Positions 1 through 10,269 of a stretch of DNA of 64,000 bases are shown here, in pieces. A model generated the notes under the pieces. It was not told the DNA's origin. It ran no database searches and saw only the letters and a program-made list of their open reading frames with translations. Source of the stretch: Pirellula sp. SH-Sr6A. Lineage in GTDB: Bacteria; Planctomycetota; Planctomycetia; Pirellulales; Pirellulaceae. The DNA is taken from NCBI RefSeq assembly GCF_001610875.1, contig NZ_CP011272.1, forward strand, positions 1-64,000, read 5' to 3'. Made by a program: the position numbers and the translations under genes. Position 1 is the stretch's first letter. Each line of letters opens with the position of its first letter.

Positions 1-1653
1 ATGAATTTGGCGCACGACGTGACAAATGGCGAAAGCACCATCCCCACGCGGGTAATTGCCTCTCTCAGGCAAAAGCTGGGGGCACATCGCATGGATCTTT
101 GGTTCGGAGCCGATGCGAAATGGTCCGTTGTAGGTAATAATACGGTCGGAGTGGAGGTTTCCAGCCAGTTCGTCGCCGACTGCGTCACGCGCATGTTTCG
201 CAACGAGCTCGTGCAGGCAATCGAAGAAGTTGCGGGGGATGGCTTTGGATATCGTGTCTTCGTTGGGAAGATCCCAGCATCGATGTCTTCGCTAGATACT
301 GCGTCACGGCGATCCAGCCACGCTCCCGATAGCTCTCCGCGGCTTCCTTCGCTCCGGGGAGATACTCCCCCGTTAGCCTCCGAGCAGAACGATCCACGCG
401 ACGTGCCACCTGTACAGCCGACCTTAGAGAGCATCCGAAAAGCGAGAGACGAATCGCGAGGATTGGATCGCGCTGCGACGTTGCGTCTGCACCGAGAGGC
501 GGTGAAGGGCGATGCGGGTTCTCCTGCCATCGGAGCCACCAAGCCGAGTCTTCCGTCTATTCAAGCGTCGCATCATGATGCGTTGTCGACCGTGGAGAGG
601 CTCTCGGAGTTGCGTCGTGAGAACGAGCGACGCTGGGACGATTTCATTCAGGGAGATCACAACCGTCTGGCCTACACCGCCGCCACAATGGTCCTTGAGA
701 AGCCCGGACAGATCACACCATTGTTCTTGCATGGTCCGCACGGATCGGGAAAGTCCCATCTGGCTATCGGCCTCGCCCACAAACTGCGAACGACTTACAA
801 GATGCGTCGCGTTCTGGTGCTCACAGGTGAACAGTTCACCATCGAGTTCACCGAAAGCGCACGAGGAGGAGGTTTTGCGAACTTCCGACGCAAGTACCGG
901 GATGTAGATGTCCTCGTGATCGATGATTTGCAGTTCTGCTTAGGCAAATCCGCCACGCTGGCTGAATTGCGTAACACGATCGACATGCTTCTGCGGGAAC
1001 GAAAGCAGATCATTTTGGTTGCTGACCGCAGTCTGAATGAATTGAGCGGATTAAGTGCCGATCTCCATGCACGCCTCGCGGGCGGAATGACCTGTGGAAT
1101 CGAACCGGTCGATGTCGGAACCCGCGCTAAGTTACTGGAACAACTGTGCTCCAAACACGGAGTGGAGCTCCCCATCGGAACGATCCACGAGTTGGCCGCC
1201 CAAGCCGCTGGGGACGCACGCGTCCTGCAAGGAGTCGTGCATCGCTTGGTGGCGCAGCAGCGAATGGTGGGGGGAACGATCACGCACGATCAAGCGATTC
1301 GGTGCACCCTCGACTTGCTCCGCGCTAGCCAACCCGTGGTACGCATGTCGGATATCGAAAAAGTGGTGTGCGATGCGTTCGGTCTAGAGGAGAAGGCACT
1401 GCGAGGAAAGACAAAGTGTCAACAAGTCAGCCAGCCTCGCATGCTCGCAATGTTCTTAGCACGAAAGTACACGCGAAGCGCCCTCTCGGAGATCGGCGAA
1501 TATTTTGGCAATCGCCAGCATTCCACTGTTATCTCCGCGCAAAAGAAAGTGGAGTCATGGTTGGGTGAAGACGAATTGATTCAATGCGGCCGCGGCAAAC
1601 TCGCAGTCAAAGAGATCGTCAAAAATTTGGAGTCCTCCCTCCGTGTTGGGTAG
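1..1653 (+). CDS. dnaA: Chromosomal replication initiator DnaA
   Basis: ATP-dependent initiator that binds DnaA boxes and opens the origin. All expected parts are visible in 550 residues: an N-terminal domain I (about 15-90), a poorly conserved linker, an AAA+ core with Walker A GPHGSGKS (245-252) and Walker B VLVIDDLQF (about 304-312), and a C-terminal DNA-binding domain with the signature GNRQHSTVI around 503-511. The linker of about 120 residues is on the long side. The gene starts at base 1, as expected for a genome numbered from dnaA, so its promoter and the upstream origin lie outside the window. The next gene is 271 bp away and unrelated. Confidence 0.97.
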   Translation: MNLAHDVTNGESTIPTRVIASLRQKLGAHRMDLWFGADAKWSVVGNNTVGVEVSSQFVADCVTRMFRNELVQAIEEVAGDGFGYRVFVGKIPASMSSLDTASRRSSHAPDSSPRLPSLRGDTPPLASEQNDPRDVPPVQPTLESIRKARDESRGLDRAATLRLHREAVKGDAGSPAIGATKPSLPSIQASHHDALSTVERLSELRRENERRWDDFIQGDHNRLAYTAATMVLEKPGQITPLFLHGPHGSGKSHLAIGLAHKLRTTYKMRRVLVLTGEQFTIEFTESARGGGFANFRRKYRDVDVLVIDDLQFCLGKSATLAELRNTIDMLLRERKQIILVADRSLNELSGLSADLHARLAGGMTCGIEPVDVGTRAKLLEQLCSKHGVELPIGTIHELAAQAAGDARVLQGVVHRLVAQQRMVGGTITHDQAIRCTLDLLRASQPVVRMSDIEKVVCDAFGLEEKALRGKTKCQQVSQPRMLAMFLARKYTRSALSEIGEYFGNRQHSTVISAQKKVESWLGEDELIQCGRGKLAVKEIVKNLESSLRVG

Positions 1654-1924
1654 AGCCGGCTCGGATGCATGTTAGCAATCCGCGAAGAGTCGTATGGCCT
1701 AATTGCGATGAGCGCCAACACCGGTCCCACCGTTCGCAAACTCGAACCTATTCCCAACGCATCGCGAGCGCTACCCCCTAGGCACGGAGTTCACGACGCA
1801 TCGAGAATAAGCCCCTAAAGGGAGTAACCAATGCTTCCCATGGGGACTAGCCATTGGGTCACTGGGCCCTCCGTCATGCGGAGGAAACGATCGTACAAAA
1901 CAAGAAAAGATTGAGGATTGCCAC

Positions 1925-2290
1925 ATGCCACAAAATGAAAAGCTGGATTACGTCGAGCTTCCTTCATCCGATTTGCCATCGACAAAAGCATTCTTTGAAA
2001 AGGCATTCGGTTGGACGTTTGTCGACTACGGCCCTGATTACACCTCATTTTCGGACCAGGGATTGAACGGCGGATTCTTCCATTCCGATCAGTGCTCCAG
2101 TACGTCGCATGGGGCCGCACTCTTGGTCTTCTTCAGCGACAACCTAGAGCGAACACTTGCCAAGGTTGTGGATGCGGGTGGCACGATTGTCAAACCAACG
2201 TTTTCGTTTCCCGGTGGCCGCCGTTTCCACTTCACCGAGCCATGCGGGAGCGAGTTTGCGGTCTGGTCCGACTCGGACGCCGCCGATTAG
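1925..2290 (+). CDS. VOC (glyoxalase/bleomycin-resistance fold) family protein
   Basis: Small 121-residue protein with the vicinal-oxygen-chelate pattern: it opens with a beta strand (KLDYVELPSSDL), a helix over the 'TKAFFEKAFGW' segment, and closes with FTEPCGSEFAVWS, the usual last strand carrying a metal-ligand Glu. Family members are lyases, dioxygenases or resistance proteins; this one matches the general uncharacterised group, so no substrate is proposed. A GAGG sequence about 8 bases before the ATG supports the start. It stands alone between dnaA and a convergent desaturase gene. Confidence 0.85.
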   Translation: MPQNEKLDYVELPSSDLPSTKAFFEKAFGWTFVDYGPDYTSFSDQGLNGGFFHSDQCSSTSHGAALLVFFSDNLERTLAKVVDAGGTIVKPTFSFPGGRRFHFTEPCGSEFAVWSDSDAAD

Positions 2291-2393
2291 AAAAGACGAG
2301 CGTTATCCCAGTGGGATCAATTTCTAAACGTGCGTGAGCAGATCTAGACGCCTCGATCCGATTTGGTCCGCACCCGTTCCTCGCTGCGTCGAT

Positions 2394-3356
2394 TTAGCTC
2401 GCCGTTGGTTTGGCTCTCACGACATCTTTCGCAAGGCCGACCGCTTCCAGTCCGCGGATCACCCACCACGACATGTCGAATTCAAACCAGCGGTGGCCAT
2501 GGTGGGCTGCGCGGGGCTGGGCGTGATGATTGTTGTGCCAGCCCTCACCGTGAGAGATCAAGGCCACGAACCAGTTGTTGCGGCTATCGTCACGGGTCTT
2601 GTAATTCTTGTAACCAAACACGTGGCCAATCGAATTCACACTCCATGTGCCGTGTAACACGACAATCGTCCGAACAAACACGCCCCATACCAACCAGCTT
2701 GCCCCGGTCTGGATGAAGCCATTCCAGCCATCGAAGAACCATCCAAAAATTCCACCGAGCAAGGCGACGATGGCGGCATGGAGCCAAAAGACTTTGACCC
2801 ACATCCCCCGTCTTTCTAGCTTCATGTAGAACGGATCTTTGAGCAGATCTCGGGCGTAGCGCTCGAAACTGGTCACGGAATCATGATCCCGATTCCTGTA
2901 GACAACCCACCCTACGTGTGCCCACATCAAATTCGCGAGAGGCGTGTGCGGGTCAGGCTGGTGATCGCTGTGCTGGTGATGCATGCGGTGGATCGCAACC
3001 CAGCGGGCGGGGCTATCCTGCAAATTGCAAATTCCCAAAATCGCAAACGTATGCTCCAACCATTTCGGACACGTAAAGCCACGATGCGTTAGCAAGCGAT
3101 GGTAGCCGACTGTGATCCCAAGCATTCCGAAAACAAAGTGCCCAGCGATAGCCACTATCAAGCCGGACCAGGTGAAAAACCATGGTGCAAAGGCTAGCAA
3201 AGCTAAAACATGCAGGACGACCAGCGGTATCAGATAGAGCCAGTAGATCCGAAGCGGGGTCGCGCTTTTCGGGTAAGGAACCCGCTGCATGAGATCTGTG
3301 GTAGCAACAAGTTCCGCGTCTGCGTTGGCTTCTTCAATTAAATCAGTAACGCTCAT
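2394..3356 (-). CDS. Fatty acid (acyl-CoA type) desaturase
   Basis: Membrane di-iron desaturase that introduces a double bond into acyl chains. The three histidine clusters are present in order: HRLLTH, HRMHHQH and WHNNHHAQPRAAHH, together with hydrophobic segments near residues 40-90 and 190-235. At 320 residues it has the usual length of bacterial delta-9-type enzymes. The gene is monocistronic and faces away from the epimerase gene. The histidine boxes make the family secure; chain-length and position specificity cannot be read from the sequence. Confidence 0.93.
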   Translation of the reverse strand: MSVTDLIEEANADAELVATTDLMQRVPYPKSATPLRIYWLYLIPLVVLHVLALLAFAPWFFTWSGLIVAIAGHFVFGMLGITVGYHRLLTHRGFTCPKWLEHTFAILGICNLQDSPARWVAIHRMHHQHSDHQPDPHTPLANLMWAHVGWVVYRNRDHDSVTSFERYARDLLKDPFYMKLERRGMWVKVFWLHAAIVALLGGIFGWFFDGWNGFIQTGASWLVWGVFVRTIVVLHGTWSVNSIGHVFGYKNYKTRDDSRNNWFVALISHGEGWHNNHHAQPRAAHHGHRWFEFDMSWWVIRGLEAVGLAKDVVRAKPTAS

Positions 3357-3711
3357 TGCGTCTTCAGGCTTGGTTGGAAATCGGAGGAGCTATGGATGGC
3401 GACTAGGCCCGACCAGTATCACCTGTTAAAGGAAAATGGTCGACAACCGAAACAGAAAAAATTGTACCGTTTCCGATCCCATTCTGCTGGGCTCGCGAAT
3501 ATGTTAGAGAGTTTTTGATTGCGACCATGTTTTATGAGGCCCGAGCTACCGATATTGTCCATAAATGACAAATCGGAGAAAGGTAGATTGCGACATTCCT
3601 CCCACTGGGTCGCGATCCCATTGTGTTGCTTCGGCACATGTGCATACGGACCTGTGACCCACCGGTACGTCGAAGCTCCATAGCGCCCTGACATCTCGAA
3701 TCGACTGCACC
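3357..3711. other. Intergenic region between divergent genes, no gene seen
   Basis: About 355 bases between the divergent desaturase and epimerase genes. It must hold both promoters, but no convincing operator, RNA or repeat was recognised. Open frames here are short and lack family features. Confidence 0.5.
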
Positions 3712-4752
3712 ATGCGTTCCCATTCTCAAGCGATTCTTATCACCGGCTCGACTGGATTTGTTGGTCGGCATCTTACGGCTGCTCTGGTTCAACATGGGAT
3801 GGAAGTCTATGGAACTTCCCGTTCCGCAGCCGGTGACGAGGTGTTGCGCTCAGCGGGCTGCCATCCCGTCCGAATCGACCTGGAACGAGCTTCCTTTCCA
3901 TTAACTCCCGGAGCGTTGCCGGACGTAGGGACCGTGTTCCACCTTGCAGGAAAATTGTCTGGCTCCCCGGAAGAAATGAATGCTGTCAATCAGGTCGGAA
4001 CGAAAAAGATCGCGGACTACTATGCACGGCATGGTGCTGGGACGCGATTGATACATGTTAGTTCTGTGGCAGCTGGAGGCCCTTCGAGCGAATCCTGTCC
4101 CAAGAAGGAATCGGATCCTTCAAAACCCATTTCGCATTACGGAATGAGCAAACTGGCGGGTGAGGAGATAGTTCGCCAATTCGCTTCCTCGCTCCCATCC
4201 ACGATCATCCGGCCTGGAATCGTTTTTGGTCCCGGGGACAAGGAATTTCTTAGATTGATCAAGGCGTTGTATCGCGTTCGACTCAACCCGTTGATCGGGA
4301 CTGGGCGACAGCCATTAGCCTTCGTGGAAGTCAGCGATTTGATTACGCTGCTCCTTCGATGCATGGATCGCGGTGAGCGGATTGCGAGTGACGATCGACC
4401 CAATGGGGCCGCACCGATTCTCGGTCAAGGGATTTACAATGCAGCCGATGCGGAGCCGCTCTCGATCTATGAGCTTGGTCGTATCTTTCGTGAGGCAACT
4501 GGTCGATTGGTTCTGCCTCTTCGAATGCCAGCCTCGCTAGCCTGGTGTTTGGGAGCGCTCGGGGAGGGGACGGCAAAGTTGACTCGCATGTCCTCGACCT
4601 TGACGCGTGACAAGATTCGCGAAGCGACGGCATCGGGCTGGTGGGTAAGTCCCGAGAAGGCCGCTCGTCAACTGGACTGGGCCCCAAAGATGCCTTTGCG
4701 AGAAACCATGAAGGCTTGGATCGTCGATTGTATGCATCAGGGCCTTCTTTAG
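3712..4752 (+). CDS. NAD(P)-dependent epimerase/dehydratase (extended SDR)
   Basis: 346-residue short-chain dehydrogenase of the extended type. The Rossmann motif GSTGFVGRH lies at about residues 12-20, and the active-site pair is in SHYGMSKLAGEE (Tyr-x3-Lys) near 142-153, preceded by the catalytic Ser in HVSSVAAGG. The overall pattern resembles sugar-nucleotide epimerases and 3-beta-HSD-like dehydrogenases, so the substrate could be a nucleotide sugar or a sterol/terpenoid-like compound. It is not in an operon: the next gene converges on it. Confidence 0.87.
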   Translation: MRSHSQAILITGSTGFVGRHLTAALVQHGMEVYGTSRSAAGDEVLRSAGCHPVRIDLERASFPLTPGALPDVGTVFHLAGKLSGSPEEMNAVNQVGTKKIADYYARHGAGTRLIHVSSVAAGGPSSESCPKKESDPSKPISHYGMSKLAGEEIVRQFASSLPSTIIRPGIVFGPGDKEFLRLIKALYRVRLNPLIGTGRQPLAFVEVSDLITLLLRCMDRGERIASDDRPNGAAPILGQGIYNAADAEPLSIYELGRIFREATGRLVLPLRMPASLAWCLGALGEGTAKLTRMSSTLTRDKIREATASGWWVSPEKAARQLDWAPKMPLRETMKAWIVDCMHQGLL

Positions 4753-4855
4753 CCCCATGGCGTCACGGTGAGTGCACTCGTTTGGTTGGTACCGAAACCA
4801 AGTGGCACGAACTCCATCCATCGCACAAGGAATGCACAAGGAATGAGGAGCGCGA

Positions 4856-5290
4856 TCAGTTGGCTTCTTCCATGGAACGGATGTATTCTCGCAGCCTCTC
4901 CAACTCGTCTTCCGTACCTTTGAGGCGGAGCATGTTTTTGACGCGTTTTTGAAGCTCATGCGAGTTGACCGGTTTGGACAGAAAGTCATCGGTGCCCGCT
5001 TCGACCGCCCGTTCGATGTCACCGAGCTCGCTGAGTGCGGTGACCATGAGGATCATGATTCGAGATGTTTGTTTCTCGGACTTTAGCTGCCTGCAAACTT
5101 CAAATCCATTGAGCTTGGGCATCATCACGTCGAGCAAAATCAGATCGGGCGAAAAGGATGCCACTTTGTCGAGGGTGTCTTGGCCGTCGACGGCAAACGC
5201 CGTTTCGCAATCGATCTTCGCCAAAAAGGCCTCGAGCAGTTCACGGTTTTGCGCGTTGTCGTCCGCGATCAGAATCTTGGGGGTGCTCAT
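4856..5290 (-). CDS. Single-domain response regulator (CheY-like receiver)
   Basis: Stand-alone phospho-acceptor domain of 144 residues. The acidic pair is in ILIADDN, the phosphorylated Asp in LILLDVMMPKLNG, and the conserved Lys in FLSKPVN. The last 35 residues form a short charged helix (LKGTEDELERLREYI) and no DNA-binding output domain follows, so it probably acts by protein contact. It begins only 8 bases after glyA ends on the same strand, which suggests cotranscription with glyA; no histidine kinase is nearby. Confidence 0.9.
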   Translation of the reverse strand: MSTPKILIADDNAQNRELLEAFLAKIDCETAFAVDGQDTLDKVASFSPDLILLDVMMPKLNGFEVCRQLKSEKQTSRIMILMVTALSELGDIERAVEAGTDDFLSKPVNSHELQKRVKNMLRLKGTEDELERLREYIRSMEEAN

Positions 5291-5298
5291 AAGGATTC

Positions 5299-6555
5299 CT
5301 AAACGGCGACTGCCAAACCGGCGGCCGGAACTGGAAACTGATTGGCGAGTTGTTTGACTTCTTCGCGAATCCCGGCGAGTGCATCGGTATCGTCATGTTT
5401 CTTGAGGGCTGTCGCGATCCACCCACCAATGGTTTTGAACTCCTCGATTCCCATGCCTCGTGTCGTCAGAGCTGGGGCGCCGATTCGGATACCGCTGGGA
5501 TCCATCGGTTTTCGGGTGTCGAATGGAATCATGTTCATGTTCACGGTGATACCGCACGCATCGAGAGCTTTTTCTGCGATCTTACCGCCGATTCCGAAGC
5601 TGGTGACGTCGACGAGGACCAAATGGTTATCGGTGCCGCCGCTGATCAATCGCAGGCCATGACCGAGCAACGAATCTGCTAAAGCGCTCGCATTGGCGAC
5701 CACGTTCTTGCCATATTCTTTGAACGACGGCTGCAGGGCTTCTCCGAAACAAACGGCCTTGCCGGCGATAACGTGCATCAAGGGCCCACCCTGAATTCCA
5801 GGGAAGACTGCGCTGTTGATCCCTTTTGCGTATTCGTTCTTGCAAAGAATGAGGCCCGCTCTGGGACCTCGCAATGTCTTGTGCGTGGTGGTGGTGACGT
5901 AGTCGGCATAGGGAACCGGCGAGTTGTGAATGCCTGCCGCGACCAAACCTGCATAGTGGGCCATGTCTACCAACAGTTTCGCCCCGGTCTCCTTTGCGAT
6001 CTCAGCGAATTTATCGTGGAAGATTTCCCGTGGATACGCGCTAGCGCCAGCGACGATCAGTTTGGGTTTGTGCTCACGAGCCAACTTAGCGACCTGGTCA
6101 AAGTCAATGCGATGGTGGACCGGATCGACGCCGTACGCAAAAAACTTGTACAGCTTCCCGCTGATATTGAGGTGCATGCCGTGGGTCAAATGCCCCCCTT
6201 GTGCCAAGTCCAAGCCTAGGACGACATCGCCCGGTTGCAGTGCGGACAAATAGACCGCTGTATTCGCTTGAGAACCTGAGTGAGGCTGCACATTCGCGTG
6301 CTCGGCTCCGAAGAGCTCTTTGGCCCTATCGATTGCGATCGTCTCGACGACATCCACATATTCGCAACCGCCGTAATAGCGGCGACCTGGATAACCCTCC
6401 GCGTACTTGTTCGTCAGGATGCTACCGACAGCCTGCATCACTGCAGGACTGGTGTAGTTTTCGCTGGCGATCATTTCGAGGCCTTCCTGCTGGCGCAAAG
6501 CCTCGCTCTCGATCGCAGACCAAATAGCGGGATCCTGATTTTGAAGTATGGACAT
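5299..6555 (-). CDS. glyA: Serine hydroxymethyltransferase
   Basis: PLP enzyme that interconverts serine and glycine while charging tetrahydrofolate with a one-carbon unit; cytoplasmic. The 418-residue length is standard. Diagnostic stretches are [26 protein letters not shown], the glycine-rich PHSGSQAN and the PLP-lysine segment [14 protein letters not shown]. It is the first gene of a probable two-gene unit with the response regulator downstream. Nothing in it is unusual. Confidence 0.97.
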   Translation of the reverse strand: MSILQNQDPAIWSAIESEALRQQEGLEMIASENYTSPAVMQAVGSILTNKYAEGYPGRRYYGGCEYVDVVETIAIDRAKELFGAEHANVQPHSGSQANTAVYLSALQPGDVVLGLDLAQGGHLTHGMHLNISGKLYKFFAYGVDPVHHRIDFDQVAKLAREHKPKLIVAGASAYPREIFHDKFAEIAKETGAKLLVDMAHYAGLVAAGIHNSPVPYADYVTTTTHKTLRGPRAGLILCKNEYAKGINSAVFPGIQGGPLMHVIAGKAVCFGEALQPSFKEYGKNVVANASALADSLLGHGLRLISGGTDNHLVLVDVTSFGIGGKIAEKALDACGITVNMNMIPFDTRKPMDPSGIRIGAPALTTRGMGIEEFKTIGGWIATALKKHDDTDALAGIREEVKQLANQFPVPAAGLAVAV

Positions 6556-6623
6556 CGGAGTCGTCGGTCAAGAATAGTGACAAATGGAAGATGGGAGAAT
6601 TGTCTCGAGGTCTTGGCGAACCG

Positions 6624-8270
6624 TCAACCTCGGCCGGTTAACCGCCATCTAGCGCGGAAGAGCAACACATTGATCGCTAGTAGAATTGCAGAAGCCCCGA
6701 GCGTCAACGCGATATAGGCTGCAATAAGCCCCCAAGAACCGGCTTTCGCCACTCCACGCCCTGCCATCGGCCCAGCCTGCATAGCTGCTAAAGGCGCACT
6801 GTCGACCGCCATGAAAGGACTGGAAATCCCAATGAATTTCAAAGCCGTCAAATCCAATTCTTGGGTCGAAAAGGACCAGACCAAAAAGTAGATCGCGACC
6901 GGGAGGCAGTAGAGTCCTAACAGGGTCGAGTAGGTGAGCATCATGGCGGTGCTCGTTTTGCGAACCACGGTGGACAAAAACAACGCGAGAATGGCGTTGA
7001 ACATGGAGGCCACCACGATGATGCCAAAGTACGCGAGCATCGATGGCCAGTTGTCCGATAATTCCGTCAATGGCAGGAGGGCGAGTACCATCGGGAACAT
7101 GAGAAAGGAGGTGAGGACAAACGAGACGCGATATCCGGCTAATAGCTTGCCCCAAAGGATGCTCCACGAGGAAACCGTGGTCGTGAGCAGCAAATCGATG
7201 GTCTGTCTCTCCCGCTCGCTCGTGATGCTACCGGCCATGAACACAGGAGCGACCAATATGTTGAACACCAACACAAACCCGGCATAGTAAGCCGCGTAGA
7301 TGGGCATCAAAAACAGAAATGCCGCCATCAATGGAATCGCCAATAGCATGCTTATCTGAATGACCAAGCGGAGCATCAAGCTCCCTTGGCTAAACAACTC
7401 GGCATGCATTTCCTTGTCGTAGACTGGGTTCGCGTTGTCTTGCATCAGCGTCTTGCGACGAGGTGGGGCGAAGAGATTGTCGGGAAACTGATCGCGTTGA
7501 ATAACTAGCCCAACTGCTTCTCGCTGCTCCTTCTCCAAGTCCACGACTTCGTTTCCCTGGCTTCCAATATCAGGCGGATAAAGCAATCGATGGGCAGTCA
7601 CCCACAAGAGGAGTGAACCGATGGTTATGCAAAACGCCGGAACGATAGTGGTCGCCAGGAACAGTCGTAAATCGCTTTGTTTGGCGAGCCACAACCATGC
7701 AACTACCCCGGTGATCAAAATCGGCAAGATGAAAACATAGCTCACCACCAACGAAGAGCTGGTTCGTTTGAAGTGACTAGAACAATACATACTGATCGAG
7801 CCAAACAGAAAGATCGCGGACAGCAACCCGATATAGGCCCCGAGCAACTCATAGATGGAAACGCCTCCCAACGGCAAACAAAGCATGATGATCGGGAGCG
7901 AACCCGACACCAACACAACCAAATGCGCCAATGCCGCAATCAGTTTTCCTGCAACGATCACCGCGGGGCGAAGGGGACTCGCCAAGAGCATTTCATAGGT
8001 TTTTCGTTCCTTCTCACCGGTTATGGCGCCGGACGTAAAGCTTGGCGCCATCAGCGACGCGATGGCGAATTGACCTACAAAAAAGAAATCGACAAGCCGC
8101 TGCGCCGAAGCGGATTCGCGACTCAAATCGATCTTGGCATCCTGCGGATAGGCGATCAAGATGACCACAGCCAAAGCGACTTGATAGAGGAGCATCAACA
8201 GGAATGCGCGGGGCGTGCGCAGGTTGACGATTAGCTCGCGCTGGAGCACTGGGTTTTGAAAGAGAAACAT
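6624..8270 (-). CDS. Internally duplicated ABC-2 type permease
   Basis: 548-residue membrane protein with about 12 predicted spans. The two halves are related: each starts with an NPV segment followed by an acidic residue (NPVLQRE near the start, NPVYDKE near residue 277). Each also carries the permease loop ITxExExxT followed by a leucine-rich stretch ending in a GKL helix (ITGEKERKTYEMLLASPLR; ITSERERQTIDLLLTTTVS). It thus looks like two ABC-2 permease subunits fused into one chain. No ABC ATPase gene is adjacent, so its ATP-binding partner must be encoded elsewhere. The upstream AAA gene lies 32 bases away and may share its transcript. Confidence 0.85.
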   Translation of the reverse strand: MFLFQNPVLQRELIVNLRTPRAFLLMLLYQVALAVVILIAYPQDAKIDLSRESASAQRLVDFFFVGQFAIASLMAPSFTSGAITGEKERKTYEMLLASPLRPAVIVAGKLIAALAHLVVLVSGSLPIIMLCLPLGGVSIYELLGAYIGLLSAIFLFGSISMYCSSHFKRTSSSLVVSYVFILPILITGVVAWLWLAKQSDLRLFLATTIVPAFCITIGSLLLWVTAHRLLYPPDIGSQGNEVVDLEKEQREAVGLVIQRDQFPDNLFAPPRRKTLMQDNANPVYDKEMHAELFSQGSLMLRLVIQISMLLAIPLMAAFLFLMPIYAAYYAGFVLVFNILVAPVFMAGSITSERERQTIDLLLTTTVSSWSILWGKLLAGYRVSFVLTSFLMFPMVLALLPLTELSDNWPSMLAYFGIIVVASMFNAILALFLSTVVRKTSTAMMLTYSTLLGLYCLPVAIYFLVWSFSTQELDLTALKFIGISSPFMAVDSAPLAAMQAGPMAGRGVAKAGSWGLIAAYIALTLGASAILLAINVLLFRARWRLTGRG

Positions 8271-8302
8271 GCGATGAGTTCAGTCTATAAAACGTGTATC
8301 CG

Positions 8303-10099
8303 TTACCGAATCCCCTCGAGCTCCAACGCTCGAATCTCCCGCTCCATCGCTTCCCGATCCTCCTCGGTGATGTTGGGGTCGGGCAATAACGATCGCCTCG
8401 TACAATTGACGAGCGCTTGCAACGTTTGGTAGCGACGAGTCTGTTTGATCGCCGGCTGGATAAAGTCTCGAATCATGGACTTGAGCTCTTCCTCGTCTTT
8501 GGGAGGAATCGCTTTGAACTGGCTTCGGAGAGCCGCAAACCCTGCCGACGAATAGTCCTGCTCCAATCCCTCTCGATCGAGCCAATCGACAAGACTTTCG
8601 TTGAGCATCCCGGTTGGACCTATCATCCAACGGATGAAGTCCTTGCGATCTTCGCCGGTCGGATCAAGAATCGGAATGATCAAATCCCCGACCCGCCCTG
8701 GCCTGCGGATATCGGGTGACAAAAGGTGAATTCGGGCCGTCATCAAAAGCCAAATCACCTTGCCTCGCAACTGGGTGTCGCTCATCATGCCTTGGATTTT
8801 TCCGGTCAACCGCCGTTCGGTTTCATGGGCACCTTCGCCGACGCTGCCGAATTGCGTGTCCGCTTCGTCGACAAAGATGACAACCTTCTCCAAGGCCTCG
8901 AGCACCCGACGCAACCGCTCGAAAATCACATCGGTTTGTCCAAACCATTGACTTCGAATGTTTTTGAGAACCAACACCGGCATGTCCAACTCCGCTGCGA
9001 CGGCTTCGAAGATAAATGTCTTTCCTCCCCCGATCGGGCCCGCAATGGCCGCCCCCGGAAGGGCGCGATCGTCAGGTAGCTTCATGCGGGGTATCAAATA
9101 CGAATGGAGGAACTCTTTCAGTTTGGAAAAGCCCACGCAATCAGAGAGTCGATGCATCGGTTTTTTGAATTCAATGACGTCCTCACCAAGCTGACCTTGA
9201 ATAAACGCTTCCACTTGCTTGGTCGTGTCGGTTCGCGTCACAGGCTTTTGAAGATAATCCGCAGAAAGCAAAAGCTGTCTCATGGCGTGCAGGCTCAACC
9301 CTGCAATCGCAATTCCCACCAAATCTGGATCATGCTTTTGGCCAGAAAGATTCGCAGCGCTATGAACCGTAATGAAGTGCTGACGAGCCGCTAGATCCGG
9401 TGCTGGGATCTCCACACTAAGAACTTGAGGAAGCCGCGATACACGAGGGTGGATTTGGCTTCGCGATTCCGCGATGAGAACGACCGCATCCCGACCGCTG
9501 AAGAACGCCGGATCGCTAAACCAATCCGTGACAATCGCGATGCGCCGAAGTTGCGCGTCGTTCATCCTGGCTACATCGCCGTCTCCCGCAGGTAAGAGCA
9601 TATCCGCCCCCTCGATGAAGATCAGCAGATTCTCTTTCAAGCAAGTTCGGGAGCAGATGGTCAGCTGCCTCAGAAATTCAAGTGCCTGCGTCGCATTGCC
9701 GATGGCGTCCCGAAGATATTGGTCGAACTCGCGACGTCGCAATTCGAACCGACTTCCATCTTGGAGCACTTCACGCATCGCGATCGCGTCGACGGCCACC
9801 CCGTTCTTCCATGCGGTCCAAGCTTCGCGGAGTCGGTTGCGATCTTCGTCGCTCAACCGAACTGGTCCGTTGAGCTCGTATACGACTTGTATCAATCCCG
9901 CCACCTGGGTTTTGGAAACCAAGAACGGAAGGATGGGAACATATTGCTTACCATCGAAATACAAATCGTAGATGTTGCCCGAGAGGACAACCGATCGGGA
10001 TTGCCCCGAGTTGAGCACACGAGCAAGTTGCGAAAAGAACGGATAGCTTGCTGCCGGAAGATCGTTGGTCGGCAACTGAACAGGGGATGATTGACTCAT
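8303..10099 (-). CDS. AAA+ ATPase with a degenerate first ATPase-like half
   Basis: 598 residues. The C-terminal half has a complete AAA+ module: Walker A GPIGGGKT, Walker B VVIFVDEAD, a sensor-1-like segment ending in LLMTAR, and RRPGR, which fits an arginine finger. The N-terminal half has a Walker-B-like LLIFIEGADMLLP but no recognisable P-loop, suggesting an inactive first AAA domain, as in some two-ring ATPases. There is no signal peptide or membrane span. Substrate and partner are unknown; it precedes the ABC-2 permease on the same strand. Confidence 0.8.
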   Translation of the reverse strand: MSQSSPVQLPTNDLPAASYPFFSQLARVLNSGQSRSVVLSGNIYDLYFDGKQYVPILPFLVSKTQVAGLIQVVYELNGPVRLSDEDRNRLREAWTAWKNGVAVDAIAMREVLQDGSRFELRRREFDQYLRDAIGNATQALEFLRQLTICSRTCLKENLLIFIEGADMLLPAGDGDVARMNDAQLRRIAIVTDWFSDPAFFSGRDAVVLIAESRSQIHPRVSRLPQVLSVEIPAPDLAARQHFITVHSAANLSGQKHDPDLVGIAIAGLSLHAMRQLLLSADYLQKPVTRTDTTKQVEAFIQGQLGEDVIEFKKPMHRLSDCVGFSKLKEFLHSYLIPRMKLPDDRALPGAAIAGPIGGGKTFIFEAVAAELDMPVLVLKNIRSQWFGQTDVIFERLRRVLEALEKVVIFVDEADTQFGSVGEGAHETERRLTGKIQGMMSDTQLRGKVIWLLMTARIHLLSPDIRRPGRVGDLIIPILDPTGEDRKDFIRWMIGPTGMLNESLVDWLDREGLEQDYSSAGFAALRSQFKAIPPKDEEELKSMIRDFIQPAIKQTRRYQTLQALVNCTRRSLLPDPNITEEDREAMEREIRALELEGIR

Positions 10100-10269
10100 T
10101 GGGAACCGATCGAGAAGGGGACGTTCACGAATGGTCGCATTCTATAGCTTGTGCATCGCTTCTGGTACGTGCTGGGCACAGAACCGTTAAAAAGCGATAC
10201 ACTGAATGAAACCCGCGAACTTTTCCTCTTTCGATTTCCGCCCCCGCTCTCCCCTGGGTGCCTGCCAAC

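Noticed and set aside
1654-1924. Replication origin just downstream of dnaA
   Set aside because: No TTATCCACA-like boxes or AT-rich unwinding region were seen; the origin may lie upstream of base 1, outside the window.
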